From assembly GCF_014852005.1 (NCBI RefSeq), contig NZ_JACVAU010000002.1, forward strand, positions 372,001 through 436,000: 64,000 bases of DNA, given 5' to 3'. Origin of the DNA: Pseudoxanthomonas sp. PXM03. GTDB taxonomy: Bacteria > Pseudomonadota > Gammaproteobacteria > Xanthomonadales > Xanthomonadaceae. The stretch's first letter is position 1, and each line of letters begins with the position of its first letter. Positions 42,916 through 51,841 of this stretch are shown piece by piece. The position numbers and the translations under genes are program-made. The notes under the pieces are model-generated. The model had not been told where the DNA came from. It searched no databases and saw nothing but the letters and a program-made list of their open reading frames with translations.

Positions 42916-43014
42916 TTCGTTCTCCGAGGGTGAGTTGACTCGGCGGGAACGATAGGCCAGCCTTTCCGGATGATCGATAACGCATCGTCCTGTTTGTTTT
43001 AGCTGGAGTCCGGA

Positions 43015-43911
43015 ATGGGGGATCCACTTTCCGACGTCGTCCAGCTGCTGCATCCGCAGGCGGTCTTTGCCAACGTCATCAGCGGCAAGGGCAACTGGGC
43101 CGTGCGGTATGCCGACTACGGTCAGCCCGGCTTCTGCATCGTGCTGGAAGGCAGCGCGCGGTTGGCCGTGGATGGGCACGCCCCCATCACCATCAATGCG
43201 GGCGACTTCGTGCTGCTGCCGACCACACCCGCCTTCACGCTTTCCGGCTTCGTGCCGGCGCCACCGGTCTTCATCGACCCCGACGTCGTACCGGGCGGGC
43301 AAGGGGAACTGCGTCATGGCGATCCCGACGGACCGCCGGACATGCGCTCGCTGGGCGGCGCGTTCCTGTTCGACACCCGGGATGCCGCGCTGCTGGTCTC
43401 GCTGCTGCCCACGGTCGTCCATGTGCAGGGGTCGCAGCGGCTCATGCAACTGGTGCAGATGGTCGGCGAAGAGTACGCGCAGCAGCAGCCGGGCAATGCA
43501 TACATGCTGTCCCGGCTGGTGGAGATGCTGCTGGTGGAAGCCATGCGCTCGACCACTGCAGGCAACGCGCCGCCAGGCCTGTTGCGCGGACTGGGCGATG
43601 AGCGGCTGGCGATGGCGCTCAAGCAGATCCATGCGCGCATCGCGCATGGGTGGACCGTGGGCGAGCTGGCGAAGGCCGCCGCGCTCTCACGCTCGACGTT
43701 CTTCGAACGTTTCACCCGCACCGTCGGCGTGCCACCGATGGAATACGTGCTGGCGTGGCGCATGGAAGTCGCGAAGGAATTGCTCCGGCGCGACGGCCTC
43801 AGCGTGGCCGAAGTGGCCGAGCGCGTCGGCTACGGCTCGACCAGCACGTTCAGCGTGGCCTTCAGCCGGCACGTGGGCGAACCGCCCAGCCGGTATGCAG
43901 GCGGGCCGTGA
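43015..43911 (+). CDS. AraC family regulator with cupin domain
   Basis: 298 aa. An N-terminal cupin-like sensing domain (FCIVLEGSARLAVDGHAPIT, INAGDFVLLPTTPAF) is followed by the AraC DNA-binding domain with two helix-turn-helix units (LAKAAALSRSTFFERFTRTV, VAEVAERVGYGSTSTFSVAF) and RYAGGP. It resembles regulators that control a divergent SDR gene. GGAGTCCGGA precedes ATG 43015. Confidence 0.88.
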   Translation: MGDPLSDVVQLLHPQAVFANVISGKGNWAVRYADYGQPGFCIVLEGSARLAVDGHAPITINAGDFVLLPTTPAFTLSGFVPAPPVFIDPDVVPGGQGELRHGDPDGPPDMRSLGGAFLFDTRDAALLVSLLPTVVHVQGSQRLMQLVQMVGEEYAQQQPGNAYMLSRLVEMLLVEAMRSTTAGNAPPGLLRGLGDERLAMALKQIHARIAHGWTVGELAKAAALSRSTFFERFTRTVGVPPMEYVLAWRMEVAKELLRRDGLSVAEVAERVGYGSTSTFSVAFSRHVGEPPSRYAGGP

Positions 43912-43977
43912 AGCGTCTAGGCACAGGGAAATGCATCTGCTTCGGACGGGCGTACGAACCGCATCGCCGCGACACCC

Positions 43978-44904
43978 CTACCGACCTGTGCGTCGCGCTT
44001 CCCAGAATGCGGCATCGTCGCCCGCTTCCTGTTGCAGCCATCCGCAGAATGCGTTGACGGCGGCGCGTGGGCGCGCATCGTCCCGTCGCAGCAGCCAGAA
44101 GGCGTATGCGTTGGGCAGGCTGCACTCGAAGGGCGGGAGCAGGCGGCCGTGGAGCACGTCTTCCTTCACCAGGGGCGCGATGCCCAGCGCGATGCCGTGG
44201 CCGGCGATGGCCGCTTCCTGCGCCAGGTAGATGCTGGCGAAAACCGGGCCGCGCCCTGCATCGACACCCTCGACAGCGGCGGCTTCCAGCCAGTCGGCCC
44301 ACTGGGGCACGCCGGGCCGGCCCAGCGCGCTTTCGTCGTGCAGCAGCGTCTGCTGTCGCAGGTCGTCCAACCGCGACAGCGCCAACGATGGCGCACAGAC
44401 GGGAAATGCCGGCGCCTCCATCAGCCGTTCCGCATGCAGGCCCGCATACCCACCGGGTCCGTAGCGGATGGCGACATCGACACCGCGCGCGAAGTCGGCC
44501 GGCTCGTTGCCGGTTTCGATACGCACGCGGATATCGGGGAACGCGTGATGGAAGCGGTGCAGCCGCGGCGCCAGCCACTTGGCGGCGAATGATTCCAGCG
44601 TGCTTATGCGCAGATCCGCCGATGCGTGCGATGTCACCCGGTCCAGCGCCAGGTCCAGTTGCCCGAAGATGTCGCCCAGCGCGGCCGCCAGCGCCTTGCC
44701 TTCGACGGTGAGTTCCACCGAGCGATTGCCGCGATGGAACAGGGTGACGCCCAGATACGTCTCGAGATGCTTGACCTGATGGCTGACCGCCGCCGGCGTG
44801 ACGAACAACTGCTGTGCGGCCGTGTTGAAACTCAGGTTCCGTGCCGCCGCTTCGAACGTGCGGAGCGCATTGAGTGGCGCGGGATGACGGGGCTTCACGA
44901 GCAC
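43978..44904 (-). CDS. LysR family regulator (GcvA-like)
   Basis: 308 aa. HTH at residues ~10-65 (LNALRTFEAAARNLSFNTAA, VTPAAVSHQVKHLE) is of the GcvA type; the effector domain includes FPDIRVRIETGN and VDVAIRYGPGGY. GTG start at 44904. Divergent from the metallo-hydrolase genes with 71 bp between, so it probably regulates them. Confidence 0.88.
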   Translation of the reverse strand: MLVKPRHPAPLNALRTFEAAARNLSFNTAAQQLFVTPAAVSHQVKHLETYLGVTLFHRGNRSVELTVEGKALAAALGDIFGQLDLALDRVTSHASADLRISTLESFAAKWLAPRLHRFHHAFPDIRVRIETGNEPADFARGVDVAIRYGPGGYAGLHAERLMEAPAFPVCAPSLALSRLDDLRQQTLLHDESALGRPGVPQWADWLEAAAVEGVDAGRGPVFASIYLAQEAAIAGHGIALGIAPLVKEDVLHGRLLPPFECSLPNAYAFWLLRRDDARPRAAVNAFCGWLQQEAGDDAAFWEARRTGR

Positions 44905-44975
44905 CTGGGCGGAGGGGGCCGGCCGGCATCGTATCGCGTTACTTTTTCTGAAGCGAACGACAAAACAACTCGTTT

Positions 44976-45851
44976 GTGGCCACCGAGGGCATTGGCCACC
45001 ATGTCGCCACCCACGGCAAGGCGACCCTCGTGAAGTTCGAAGAAGTGCATACCGACGTGCTGATGTTTGTCGGAGACGACGTGCAATCCGTCGCCACCGC
45101 GTTCATCGATGGCGATGACGTGCTGCTGGTCGATTCGCTGGGCAGTGCGCAGGACGCAGGACACCTGCGCGACGTGCTGTGCGGGCAGTTGGGCAAGACC
45201 GTGCGCCTGCTCGCCGCCACCCATTTCATGAGCGACCACATCGCCGGCATGTCGCTGTTTCCCGACGCGCTGACGATGGCCCATCGGCACCATCGCCATG
45301 CCTACCTGTCGCAGAACCGCCGCGTGGATGCGCTCTACCGGGAGCCGGACATGGTGTTCGACAACATGGTCCTCCGCTGGGGCGCGCATGCGCTGCGCTT
45401 CCTCCACAACCCGGGCAAGACGATGGACCACCTGAGCGTGGACGTGCCCACGGCGGACCTGGTCTGCGCGGGCGACAACATCGTCGGCAACATCGTCTAC
45501 CTGTCGAAGGCCGATCCTGCCCTGCTCCGCGCCGCCATCGGGCGGATGCGCCAGTTCGGCCGCGGGACGGTGATAGGCGGACACATCGGCAGGTTCGATG
45601 CGGTGGTGCTCGACAATGCCCTGCACTATCTCGACCAGCTGCGGGATGCCGTGGTCCGCTGCCGCACGCAGGTATCGGCGGTGGAAGCCGACGACCGGAT
45701 CGCGACGATCCGCATCGAGGATTGCCTCGCACCGGGCGTGGTGCCGACGGCGTTCGAACGCGCGTGGCATGGCCACAATCTCGAGGTCATCACGTCGCAG
45801 GCGATCTTCGCGCTGGATGCCTTCCTCGCATCCCGGGAGATGCACGCATGA
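44976..45851 (+). CDS. MBL-fold hydrolase with altered metal motif
   Basis: 291 aa from GTG 44976; a GTG at 45030 with AAGG upstream (giving 273 aa) is equally reasonable. The fold is metallo-beta-lactamase-like (DVLLVDSLG, FLHNPGKTMDHLSV, VCAGDNIVGN, GGHIGRFD). The first metal motif reads H-F-M-S-D-H instead of H-x-H-x-D-H, so one zinc ligand is replaced by methionine. Activity may rest on the second metal, or be lost. ATGA overlap with the next metallo-hydrolase gene; the LysR gene is divergent. Confidence 0.75.
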   Translation: MATEGIGHHVATHGKATLVKFEEVHTDVLMFVGDDVQSVATAFIDGDDVLLVDSLGSAQDAGHLRDVLCGQLGKTVRLLAATHFMSDHIAGMSLFPDALTMAHRHHRHAYLSQNRRVDALYREPDMVFDNMVLRWGAHALRFLHNPGKTMDHLSVDVPTADLVCAGDNIVGNIVYLSKADPALLRAAIGRMRQFGRGTVIGGHIGRFDAVVLDNALHYLDQLRDAVVRCRTQVSAVEADDRIATIRIEDCLAPGVVPTAFERAWHGHNLEVITSQAIFALDAFLASREMHA

Positions 45852-46702
45852 ACGGTGGTCCGCACATGGAAGGCCGCAGGCGGTTCCTCGCGGGTTGCGT
45901 GGCCGCATCCGCCGCGGCGCTGCTGCCGTCGGGCAGCCTGCTGGCGTCAGGCCCAGCACCCACGCTGCGCGTCCAGCGCCTGGCGTGGGCCGGCATCCGC
46001 CTGCAGTTGCCGCAGGCGACCTTGTTCATCGATCCCCTGGTCAACCCGGACGCCTGGGGAACCGCGCTCGGTGACCGGCTGGTGCCGGTGGATGACAGCG
46101 TCGGCGAGACCAGCGTGCTGATCACCCATACGCATTCGGACCACTTCGATGCGCGCGCCGTGGCGGATGCGCTCGGCCGCGGCGGTGTGCTCGCCTATCC
46201 AGCGGGGACACAGCCGTTGCCGATGCCGGCCAGCGCACGCGCGAGACCGAGCGCGCTGTGGGAACCCCAGTTGCTGGGCGACTTCACCGCCACGCCGGTA
46301 CCTGCGTCGGACGGCTATGGCGACACCCAGGTGTCGTGGGTGGTCGCTGCCGGCGGACGCCGCATCTTCCATGGGGGCGACACGCTATGGCACGGCCACT
46401 GGTGGCGCATCGGCCGCCAGTTCGGGCCGTTCGATGCGGTCTTCCTCCCGATCAACGGCGCGCGATTCGGCTGGCGACAGCCCGTCAGCGGCCAGCCGGG
46501 CGTGCTGACGCCCGAGCAGGCGGTCGCCGCCGCCACCATCCTGGGCGCGCGCACGCTGGTGCCGATCCACTACGGCGTCACCGGCATGAAGGAATACGTG
46601 GAAGCGGACGACGCGCCAGGTCGACTGCGCGAAGCGGCGCACGAGAGATCGATGGACGTCCAACAGGTGGCCCCCGGCGATTGGGTGGTCTGGCGTCCCT
46701 GA
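45848..46702 (+). CDS. Exported MBL-fold hydrolase (UlaG-like)
   Basis: 284 aa. A Tat-like signal (GRRRFLAGCVAASAAALLPSG) is followed by an UlaG/RomA-type metallo-hydrolase: LITHTHSDHFDA (intact HTHSDH), FHGGDTLWHGHW and LVPIHYGVTGM. It starts at ATGA overlapping the upstream MBL gene. The substrate is unknown; N-acyl-phosphatidylethanolamine-like or lactonase activity are possibilities for the class only. Confidence 0.82.
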   Translation: MNGGPHMEGRRRFLAGCVAASAAALLPSGSLLASGPAPTLRVQRLAWAGIRLQLPQATLFIDPLVNPDAWGTALGDRLVPVDDSVGETSVLITHTHSDHFDARAVADALGRGGVLAYPAGTQPLPMPASARARPSALWEPQLLGDFTATPVPASDGYGDTQVSWVVAAGGRRIFHGGDTLWHGHWWRIGRQFGPFDAVFLPINGARFGWRQPVSGQPGVLTPEQAVAAATILGARTLVPIHYGVTGMKEYVEADDAPGRLREAAHERSMDVQQVAPGDWVVWRP

Positions 46703-47392
46703 CCCGATACCGGCGCGACAATGCAGCAGGCCCACGTGCGGCTGACGATCGCACTGCTTCCAGCAGCGCGACGGCGGCGTTGGCCCTCGGGAAGCCGGAC
46801 GGCCGTCATCGACAGCGCAATGCGGTCCGCTTCATCCCTTCGGCAAGCCCGGGAAACTCGCCCGCCAGGTCCGGAGCGTGACCATTGGGCCGGAAACACC
46901 TGCGCGCAAGGCACCAAGACGCGCCGACAACCCTCGGCGGCTCGCAGGCAAGGGAGAAACACGTGCCGCTGCAAGCCTCGACCCGTCGCCGACGACGCTC
47001 GCTGGGTGACGCGCGGATATCCGAAGCCTGCGGCCGAGCCTGCAGATCCCGCGACCGGGTGTTCGAGGCTTGCGCCCCCGATGCTCCGGCACTCGCGCGC
47101 ACGTCTCTGCATGTCGCGCGCAAGGCACGGGCACGTCAGCGTCGGGGAGCGTAAGGTTGCCGGCGACATTCCGTGGCTTGCGGATGGGGCCGGCTCCCTC
47201 CGCTATGGGGCTACGAGGACTTCCGGCCAGACACGGACGTTCGTCGAAGCGCCCATGCGTGCCGGGGATTGCCTGAAGGCCATGCAGCGACCCGCCACCC
47301 CACAGCATCATCAGGTTCCCACCGGATCGAGCAAGCGCTCATGGAGCGCAGTACTGCTCGGTGAGGTCCATGGCACTTCACGGGGAAGGGGC
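46703..47392. other. 690-bp region without a recognised gene
   Basis: Several long frames on both strands look like GC-driven open frames, arginine-rich and with no family resemblance. It lies between the MBL gene and the convergent TetR gene. No repeats, tRNA-like cloverleaf or clear hairpin were noticed. Confidence 0.45.
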
Positions 47393-47974
47393 TCAGGCAG
47401 GCCGTTCAGTCGGTAGCCGCGCCAGGACATGCGCCCGGCAGACCTCCAGGATTTCGTCCGCCAGCGGTGAATCGTCGGGACAGGACCTCGACAACACCAC
47501 CGCTCCAACGGCCTGGGCCATCAGGACGATCCGGCGCGCACGCGCCTCGTCGCTCTCGTTGTCGCCCGGGGCCTGTTCCTGGCGCGCTGGCGCCGACAAC
47601 TGACGCTCGATGCCGGCCGCAAACGCCGCCTTGACCGATTCCGGCTGGCGCGCGGCATCCGCGCAGAGCGCGGCCATCGTGCAGCCACTGCCCGGGTTGT
47701 CCCGGTGTTCCCGGGAAATGTAATAGCTCATGAAGTCAGCCGGATCGCCGCTCATCGCGGCGTCCGCGGAGCGCGCCAGGCCGCAGGCTGCCGCTTCTGC
47801 CATCAGGTCGGTCTTGGAGCCGAAATGCTTGTAGAAGCCGCCATGGGTGAAGCCGGCAGCCGCCATCAGATCCGCGACGCCCACGCCGTCGTAACCCCGC
47901 TCCCTGAACAGGGTGGACGCGGTTTCGACGATGCGCGCCCGATTTGCCTGCACTTGTTGCTTGGTGACCTTCAT
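47393..47974 (-). CDS. TetR family regulator (NemR-like position)
   Basis: 193 aa. N-terminal HTH: RARIVETASTLFRERGYDGV, VADLMAAAGFTHGGFYKHFG. The C-terminal part has cysteines (GSGCTM, SRSCPDD) that could sense electrophiles. It is divergent from the Old Yellow Enzyme gene with a long inverted repeat between them, matching the nemR/nemA logic (electrophile-sensing repressor and reductase), though it is not E. coli NemR by sequence as far as I can tell. Confidence 0.88.
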   Translation of the reverse strand: MKVTKQQVQANRARIVETASTLFRERGYDGVGVADLMAAAGFTHGGFYKHFGSKTDLMAEAAACGLARSADAAMSGDPADFMSYYISREHRDNPGSGCTMAALCADAARQPESVKAAFAAGIERQLSAPARQEQAPGDNESDEARARRIVLMAQAVGAVVLSRSCPDDSPLADEILEVCRAHVLARLPTERPA

Positions 47975-48050
47975 GACCCGTGTCTCTGGACGTCCCGCCT
48001 GCGGAAGGTCCGCACTATATCACCGATAGATGACGCTCATAATCAAACCA

Positions 48051-48086
48051 TTGACATCAATGATTACGGTCATCATCATTGATGTC
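48051..48086 (+). promoter_or_regulatory. Operator/promoter of the Old Yellow Enzyme gene
   Basis: A perfect inverted repeat GACATCAATGAT / ATCATTGATGTC (48053-48064 and 48075-48086), 10 nt apart, overlaps TTGACA (-35, 48051-48056) and CATCAT (-10-like, 48074-48079, 17-bp spacer). It is the expected binding site of the divergent TetR protein. Confidence 0.7.
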
Positions 48087-48157
48087 TCGATCAGGACGGG
48101 ATCCGGGAGAGGCGCTCTACCCGCCATCCCAATCCACCTTCACACCTCAGGTACGAC

Positions 48158-49249
48158 ATGACCGATACCACGCTGTTCCAACCCTACCCACTCGGCCCGC
48201 TGACCCTCGCCAACCGCATCGTCATGGCACCGCTGACGCGCAACCGCGCCGGTGCCGGCCTGGTGCCCGGCGCGCTTGCCGCCACCTACTACGCGCAGCG
48301 CGCCTCGGCTGGACTGATCATCACCGAGGCCACCCAGGTCTCGACGCAGGCCCAGGGTTACCAGGACACCCCCGGCCTGTACACGCAGGACCAGATCGAC
48401 GGCTGGCGTCAGGTAACGGATGCCGTGCATGCCCAAGGCGGGCGCATCTTCGCGCAGCTGTGGCACGTTGGCCGCATCTCCCATGTCGATCTGCTCGGCG
48501 ATGCCGCGCCTGTCGCCCCTTCCGCCATCCGCGCGCAGACCAAGACCTTCGTCAACAACGGCTTTGCCGATGTTTCCGAGCCGCGTGCGCTGGACATCAA
48601 CGAACTGCCGGGGATCGTCGACGACTTCCGCCAGGCCGCCGCCAACGCGATCGCGGCCGGCTTCGACGGCGTGGAGATCCACGGCGCCAATGGATACCTG
48701 CTGGAACAGTTCATCAAGGACGGCGCCAACCAGCGCACCGACGCCTACGGAGGCTCCATCGAGAATCGCGCGCGCCTGCTGCTGGAAGTCACCGCCGCAG
48801 TGGTCGAGCAAATCGGTGCCGACCGCACCGGCGTACGCATCTCGCCGGTGTCGCCGGCCGGCGCCATCTCCAGCAGCGATCCACAGCCGCAGTACGACTA
48901 CATCGTCGAACAACTCGATGCACTCGGCATCGTCTATCTGCACGTGGTGGAAGGCGCCACGGGTGGCCCACGCGAGGTGGCGCCGTTCGACTTCGATGGC
49001 CTGCGCCGCCGCTTCACGCGCACCTATCTGGCGAACAACGGCTACGACCTGCAGTTGGCGACTGCCCGCCTCGCCGAGGGCAAGGCGGATCTGATTGCGT
49101 TTGGTCGAGCCTTCATCAGCAACCCCGATCTGGTCGAGCGCCTGAAGACCGGTGCTCCGCTTGCCGCTCTGAACCCGGCCACGTTGTACGGCGGCGACGC
49201 CCAGGGCTACACCGACTACCCGACCTTGGCCGACACACGCGCTGGGTAG
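48158..49249 (+). CDS. nemA: Old Yellow Enzyme family alkene reductase
   Basis: 363 aa, FMN-dependent. LANRIVMAPLTRNRAG at the N-terminus, AQLWHVGRISH, the substrate-binding HGANGYLLEQF (H/N pair), and DAYGGSIENRARL are diagnostic of the NemA/XenB group, which reduces maleimides, enones and nitro-esters using NAD(P)H. The divergent TetR and operator indicate induction by electrophiles. An SDR follows 86 nt downstream on the same strand. Confidence 0.92.
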   Translation: MTDTTLFQPYPLGPLTLANRIVMAPLTRNRAGAGLVPGALAATYYAQRASAGLIITEATQVSTQAQGYQDTPGLYTQDQIDGWRQVTDAVHAQGGRIFAQLWHVGRISHVDLLGDAAPVAPSAIRAQTKTFVNNGFADVSEPRALDINELPGIVDDFRQAAANAIAAGFDGVEIHGANGYLLEQFIKDGANQRTDAYGGSIENRARLLLEVTAAVVEQIGADRTGVRISPVSPAGAISSSDPQPQYDYIVEQLDALGIVYLHVVEGATGGPREVAPFDFDGLRRRFTRTYLANNGYDLQLATARLAEGKADLIAFGRAFISNPDLVERLKTGAPLAALNPATLYGGDAQGYTDYPTLADTRAG

Positions 49250-49335
49250 ACCCGGATGCCGCTGCTTTGCGGTGGCGTCCCACTGTCTGGCGTATCGACC
49301 CCTTTGATCCCCACCCTGACACACAGAGAAAGCCC

Positions 49336-50124
49336 ATGTCCTCTCTTCCTACCGTCCTCATCACCGGCGCCTCCAGCGGCATCGGCGCCACGTATGCCGA
49401 ACGCTTCGCGCGACGTGGCCACGATCTCGTGCTTGTCGCACGCGACAACGCGCGCCTGGAAACACTGGCCGCTCGCCTACGCCAGGAAACGGGCGTCGCC
49501 ATCGAGGTGCTGCCGGCCGACCTCACCCGCCGCGATGAACTGGTCACGGTCGAAGCGCGCCTGCGCGACGATGCCGCCATCGGCATCCTCATCAACAACG
49601 CAGGCGTCGCGCAGTCCGGTGGTTTCATCGACCAGTCGGCCGACAGCATCGAGCAGTTGGTGACCTTGAACACGACCGCGCTGACACGCTTGGCCGCCGC
49701 CGTCGCCCCGCGGCTGGTGGAGGCCGGCGAAGGTGCGATCGTGAACATCGGCTCCGTCGTGGGCCTGGCACCGGAATTCGGCATGTCCGTCTACGGCGCG
49801 ACCAAGGCCTTCGTGCTGTTCCTGTCCCAGGGGCTGAGCCTGGAACTGGCGCCCAAAGGGGTGTACGTGCAAGCGGTCCTCCCTGCGGCCACCCGCACCG
49901 AAATCTGGGAGCGTGCCGGTATCGACATCAACACATTGCCCGAGGTGATGGACGTGGGCGAACTGGTCGATGCGGCGCTGGTCGGATTCGATCGCCGCGA
50001 AGCCGTCACCATTCCTCCCCTGCATGTGGCCGCACGCTGGGACACCCTGGACGCCACGCGCCAGGCCTTGCTCACCGACATCCGCCAGGCGCAGGCCGCC
50101 GAGCGCTACCGCGTCGCTGTCTGA
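49336..50124 (+). CDS. SDR family oxidoreductase
   Basis: 262 aa. TGASSGIGATYAERFARRGH, NNAGVA, catalytic serine in NIGSVVGLA and YGATK are all present. It is closest in general look to bacterial DltE/YqjQ-type SDRs. Probably co-transcribed with nemA and thus part of an electrophile or aldehyde detoxification unit. Confidence 0.88.
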   Translation: MSSLPTVLITGASSGIGATYAERFARRGHDLVLVARDNARLETLAARLRQETGVAIEVLPADLTRRDELVTVEARLRDDAAIGILINNAGVAQSGGFIDQSADSIEQLVTLNTTALTRLAAAVAPRLVEAGEGAIVNIGSVVGLAPEFGMSVYGATKAFVLFLSQGLSLELAPKGVYVQAVLPAATRTEIWERAGIDINTLPEVMDVGELVDAALVGFDRREAVTIPPLHVAARWDTLDATRQALLTDIRQAQAAERYRVAV

Positions 50125-50166
50125 GGCTGGAATACGGCGGGCCGCGCCTTGTCGGCCCGCAACAGA

Positions 50167-50310
50167 ATGGTGCCCACGCCCAACAGTTTCGACATGGCGC
50201 GCCGCACTCCCCACTCGCAACTTGTCATCCACGAGGACCCCGGGCACGGCGCCATCTTCCCGTATCACGCCGGGTTCGTGCCCAAGGCGTTAGCGTTCCT
50301 CGGCGACTGA
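50167..50310 (+). pseudogene. Remnant of an alpha/beta-hydrolase
   Basis: 47 codons, from ATG 50167, encode only the C-terminal end of an alpha/beta-hydrolase: RMVPTPNSFDMARR, VIHEDPGHGAIFPYHAG (catalytic His in GHG) and VPKALAFLGD. The nucleophile elbow and oxyanion parts are absent. The 42 in-frame nucleotides before it do not extend the fold. It is a decayed or truncated gene, not a full protein. Confidence 0.65.
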
Positions 50311-50379
50311 CGCCTGCCCTGCCCGGTCACGACACCGCACTTCCACCTGGCCACACCACCCACTCAGAGACGCAGCACC

Positions 50380-51381
50380 ATGAAAGCCTTCGTGATCGAT
50401 CGCTACGGAAAAAGAGAGACCGGCCGCATCGGCGATGTGCCCGAGCCGGACCTGCGGGATGATGATGTCCTCGTCAAGGTTCATGCCGCAGGCGTCAACG
50501 CGCTCGACTCCAAGATCAAGAGTGGCGCGTTCAAGCTGATCCTGCCCTATCGCTTTCCCTTGATCCTGGGCAACGACGTGGCCGGCACGGTCGTGCGCGT
50601 CGGTGCCCGCGTCCATCAGTTCAAGCCGGGCGACGAAGTCTATGCACGCCCCGACGACGACCGCATCGGCACCTTCGCTGAGCTCATCGCCATCAAGGCA
50701 TCATCGCTGGCGCTCAAGCCGAAGAATCTCGACATGGTGGAAGCCGCCTCCCTCCCTCTCGTGTCCCTGACGGCGTGGCAGGTGCTGGTTGAAACCGCCA
50801 GGCTGACCAAGGGCCAGAAAGTGCTTATCCAAGCCGGCTCCGGCGGCGTCGGGACCATCGCCATCCAGCTTGCCAAACATCTTGGCGCCTTCGTCGCCAC
50901 GACCACGAGTACGGGCAACGTCGCCTGGGTGAAGGCCCTGGGCGCGGATGTCGTCATCGACTACAAGCAGCAGGATTTCGCCGCCGCGCTTCATGACTAC
51001 GACGTGGTGCTCAACAGCCTTGGCAACGATGAGCTGGACAAATCCCTCCGGATTCTCAAGCCGGGCGGGCATCTCATCTCGATATCCGGTCCGCCCACCC
51101 CGGCGTTCGCCACTGCGCGTGGACTGGCATGGCCGCTCAAGCAGGTGATGCGCCTGTTGAGCCGAGGCATCCGCAAGAAGGCGAAGCAGAAGAATGTCGA
51201 GTACACGTTCGTCTTCATGCGCGCCGATGGGGCTCAGTTGCGCGAGATCTCCACCCTCATCGAATCTGGCGCGATCCGCCCCGTCGTCGACAAGGTGTTC
51301 CCGTTCAAGGACACCAACGAAGCCTTGGCCCACTCAGAAAGCGGGCGAGCCAAGGGCAAGGTCGTGGTGCAGATGGTGTAG
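50380..51381 (+). CDS. NAD(P)H:quinone oxidoreductase-like (MDR family)
   Basis: 333 aa zinc-free medium-chain reductase. GNDVAGTVVRVGARVHQFKP, nucleotide motif QAGSGGVGTIAIQLAKHLGA and the closing VVDKVFPF, DTNEALAHSESGRAKGKVVV are family signatures. It probably reduces quinones or enones with NADPH. Spatially it fits the nemA/SDR detoxification group. A small hairpin terminator follows. Confidence 0.88.
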   Translation: MKAFVIDRYGKRETGRIGDVPEPDLRDDDVLVKVHAAGVNALDSKIKSGAFKLILPYRFPLILGNDVAGTVVRVGARVHQFKPGDEVYARPDDDRIGTFAELIAIKASSLALKPKNLDMVEAASLPLVSLTAWQVLVETARLTKGQKVLIQAGSGGVGTIAIQLAKHLGAFVATTTSTGNVAWVKALGADVVIDYKQQDFAAALHDYDVVLNSLGNDELDKSLRILKPGGHLISISGPPTPAFATARGLAWPLKQVMRLLSRGIRKKAKQKNVEYTFVFMRADGAQLREISTLIESGAIRPVVDKVFPFKDTNEALAHSESGRAKGKVVVQMV

Positions 51382-51410
51382 CGGCCCGCGAACAGCCCGG
51401 CCCTGGAACT

Positions 51411-51433
51411 CCCTGTCGCTCCAAACGACAGGG
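51411..51433 (+). terminator. Terminator of the quinone-oxidoreductase gene
   Basis: CCCTGTCG/CGACAGGG, an 8-bp perfect stem with a 7-nt loop, 30 nt past the stop. Confidence 0.5.
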
Positions 51434-51806
51434 GAACGATTCAAGGACCTGCACAGGCGAAAGCACGGGCCTGCGGCCCCACATCAACGCCTTCTGGCTG
51501 TCGGTGCGACCGGCCCTCTTCCTGCACTCCATCTGCAACACTCCTGCTGCCTGCGCAGCTTTCAGCATGTTGCGTCGATCAACTGAATCCACGGCCAAGG
51601 CCAGCCTCCGTATCGATCATGAGCAAATCGAATCCGGGTTCAGCTGGTTCAAGTGAGCGCATGTCATCCAGCCCGGTCCCGGCTGGAATGTCTGCTCCGA
51701 CCCCGGCGCCGACACGGAGCTATGGTCCTTGCAGCGACTCCTCGAGCGCGTTCATAGGGACACCAGCGTTGTCATCTGAGCCAACGTCAACATGAGGGCG
51801 AAGAGC

Positions 51807-51835
51807 GCATGAACGCATGAACGCATGAACGCATG
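51807..51835 (+). repeat. Short tandem repeat GCATGAAC
   Basis: Three exact copies of the 8-bp unit GCATGAAC plus a partial fourth, just before the end of the GH39 gene (its stop side). Copy number may vary by slippage. Confidence 0.8.
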
Positions 51836-51841
51836 GGCAGC

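Larger units (their letters stand above)
51382..51841. other. 460-bp intergenic region with terminator and short repeat
   Basis: It contains a terminator at 51411-51433 and an 8-bp tandem repeat near its right end. No coding frame with recognisable sequence. It looks less GC-rich than the flanking housekeeping regions. Confidence 0.5.

Noticed and set aside
46832-47311. 159-codon minus-strand frame
   Set aside because: Arginine-rich, no family resemblance, no ribosome-binding site; several other frames are equally open.
51807-51835. CRISPR-like repetition
   Set aside because: Units are 8 bp without spacers; a simple tandem repeat.
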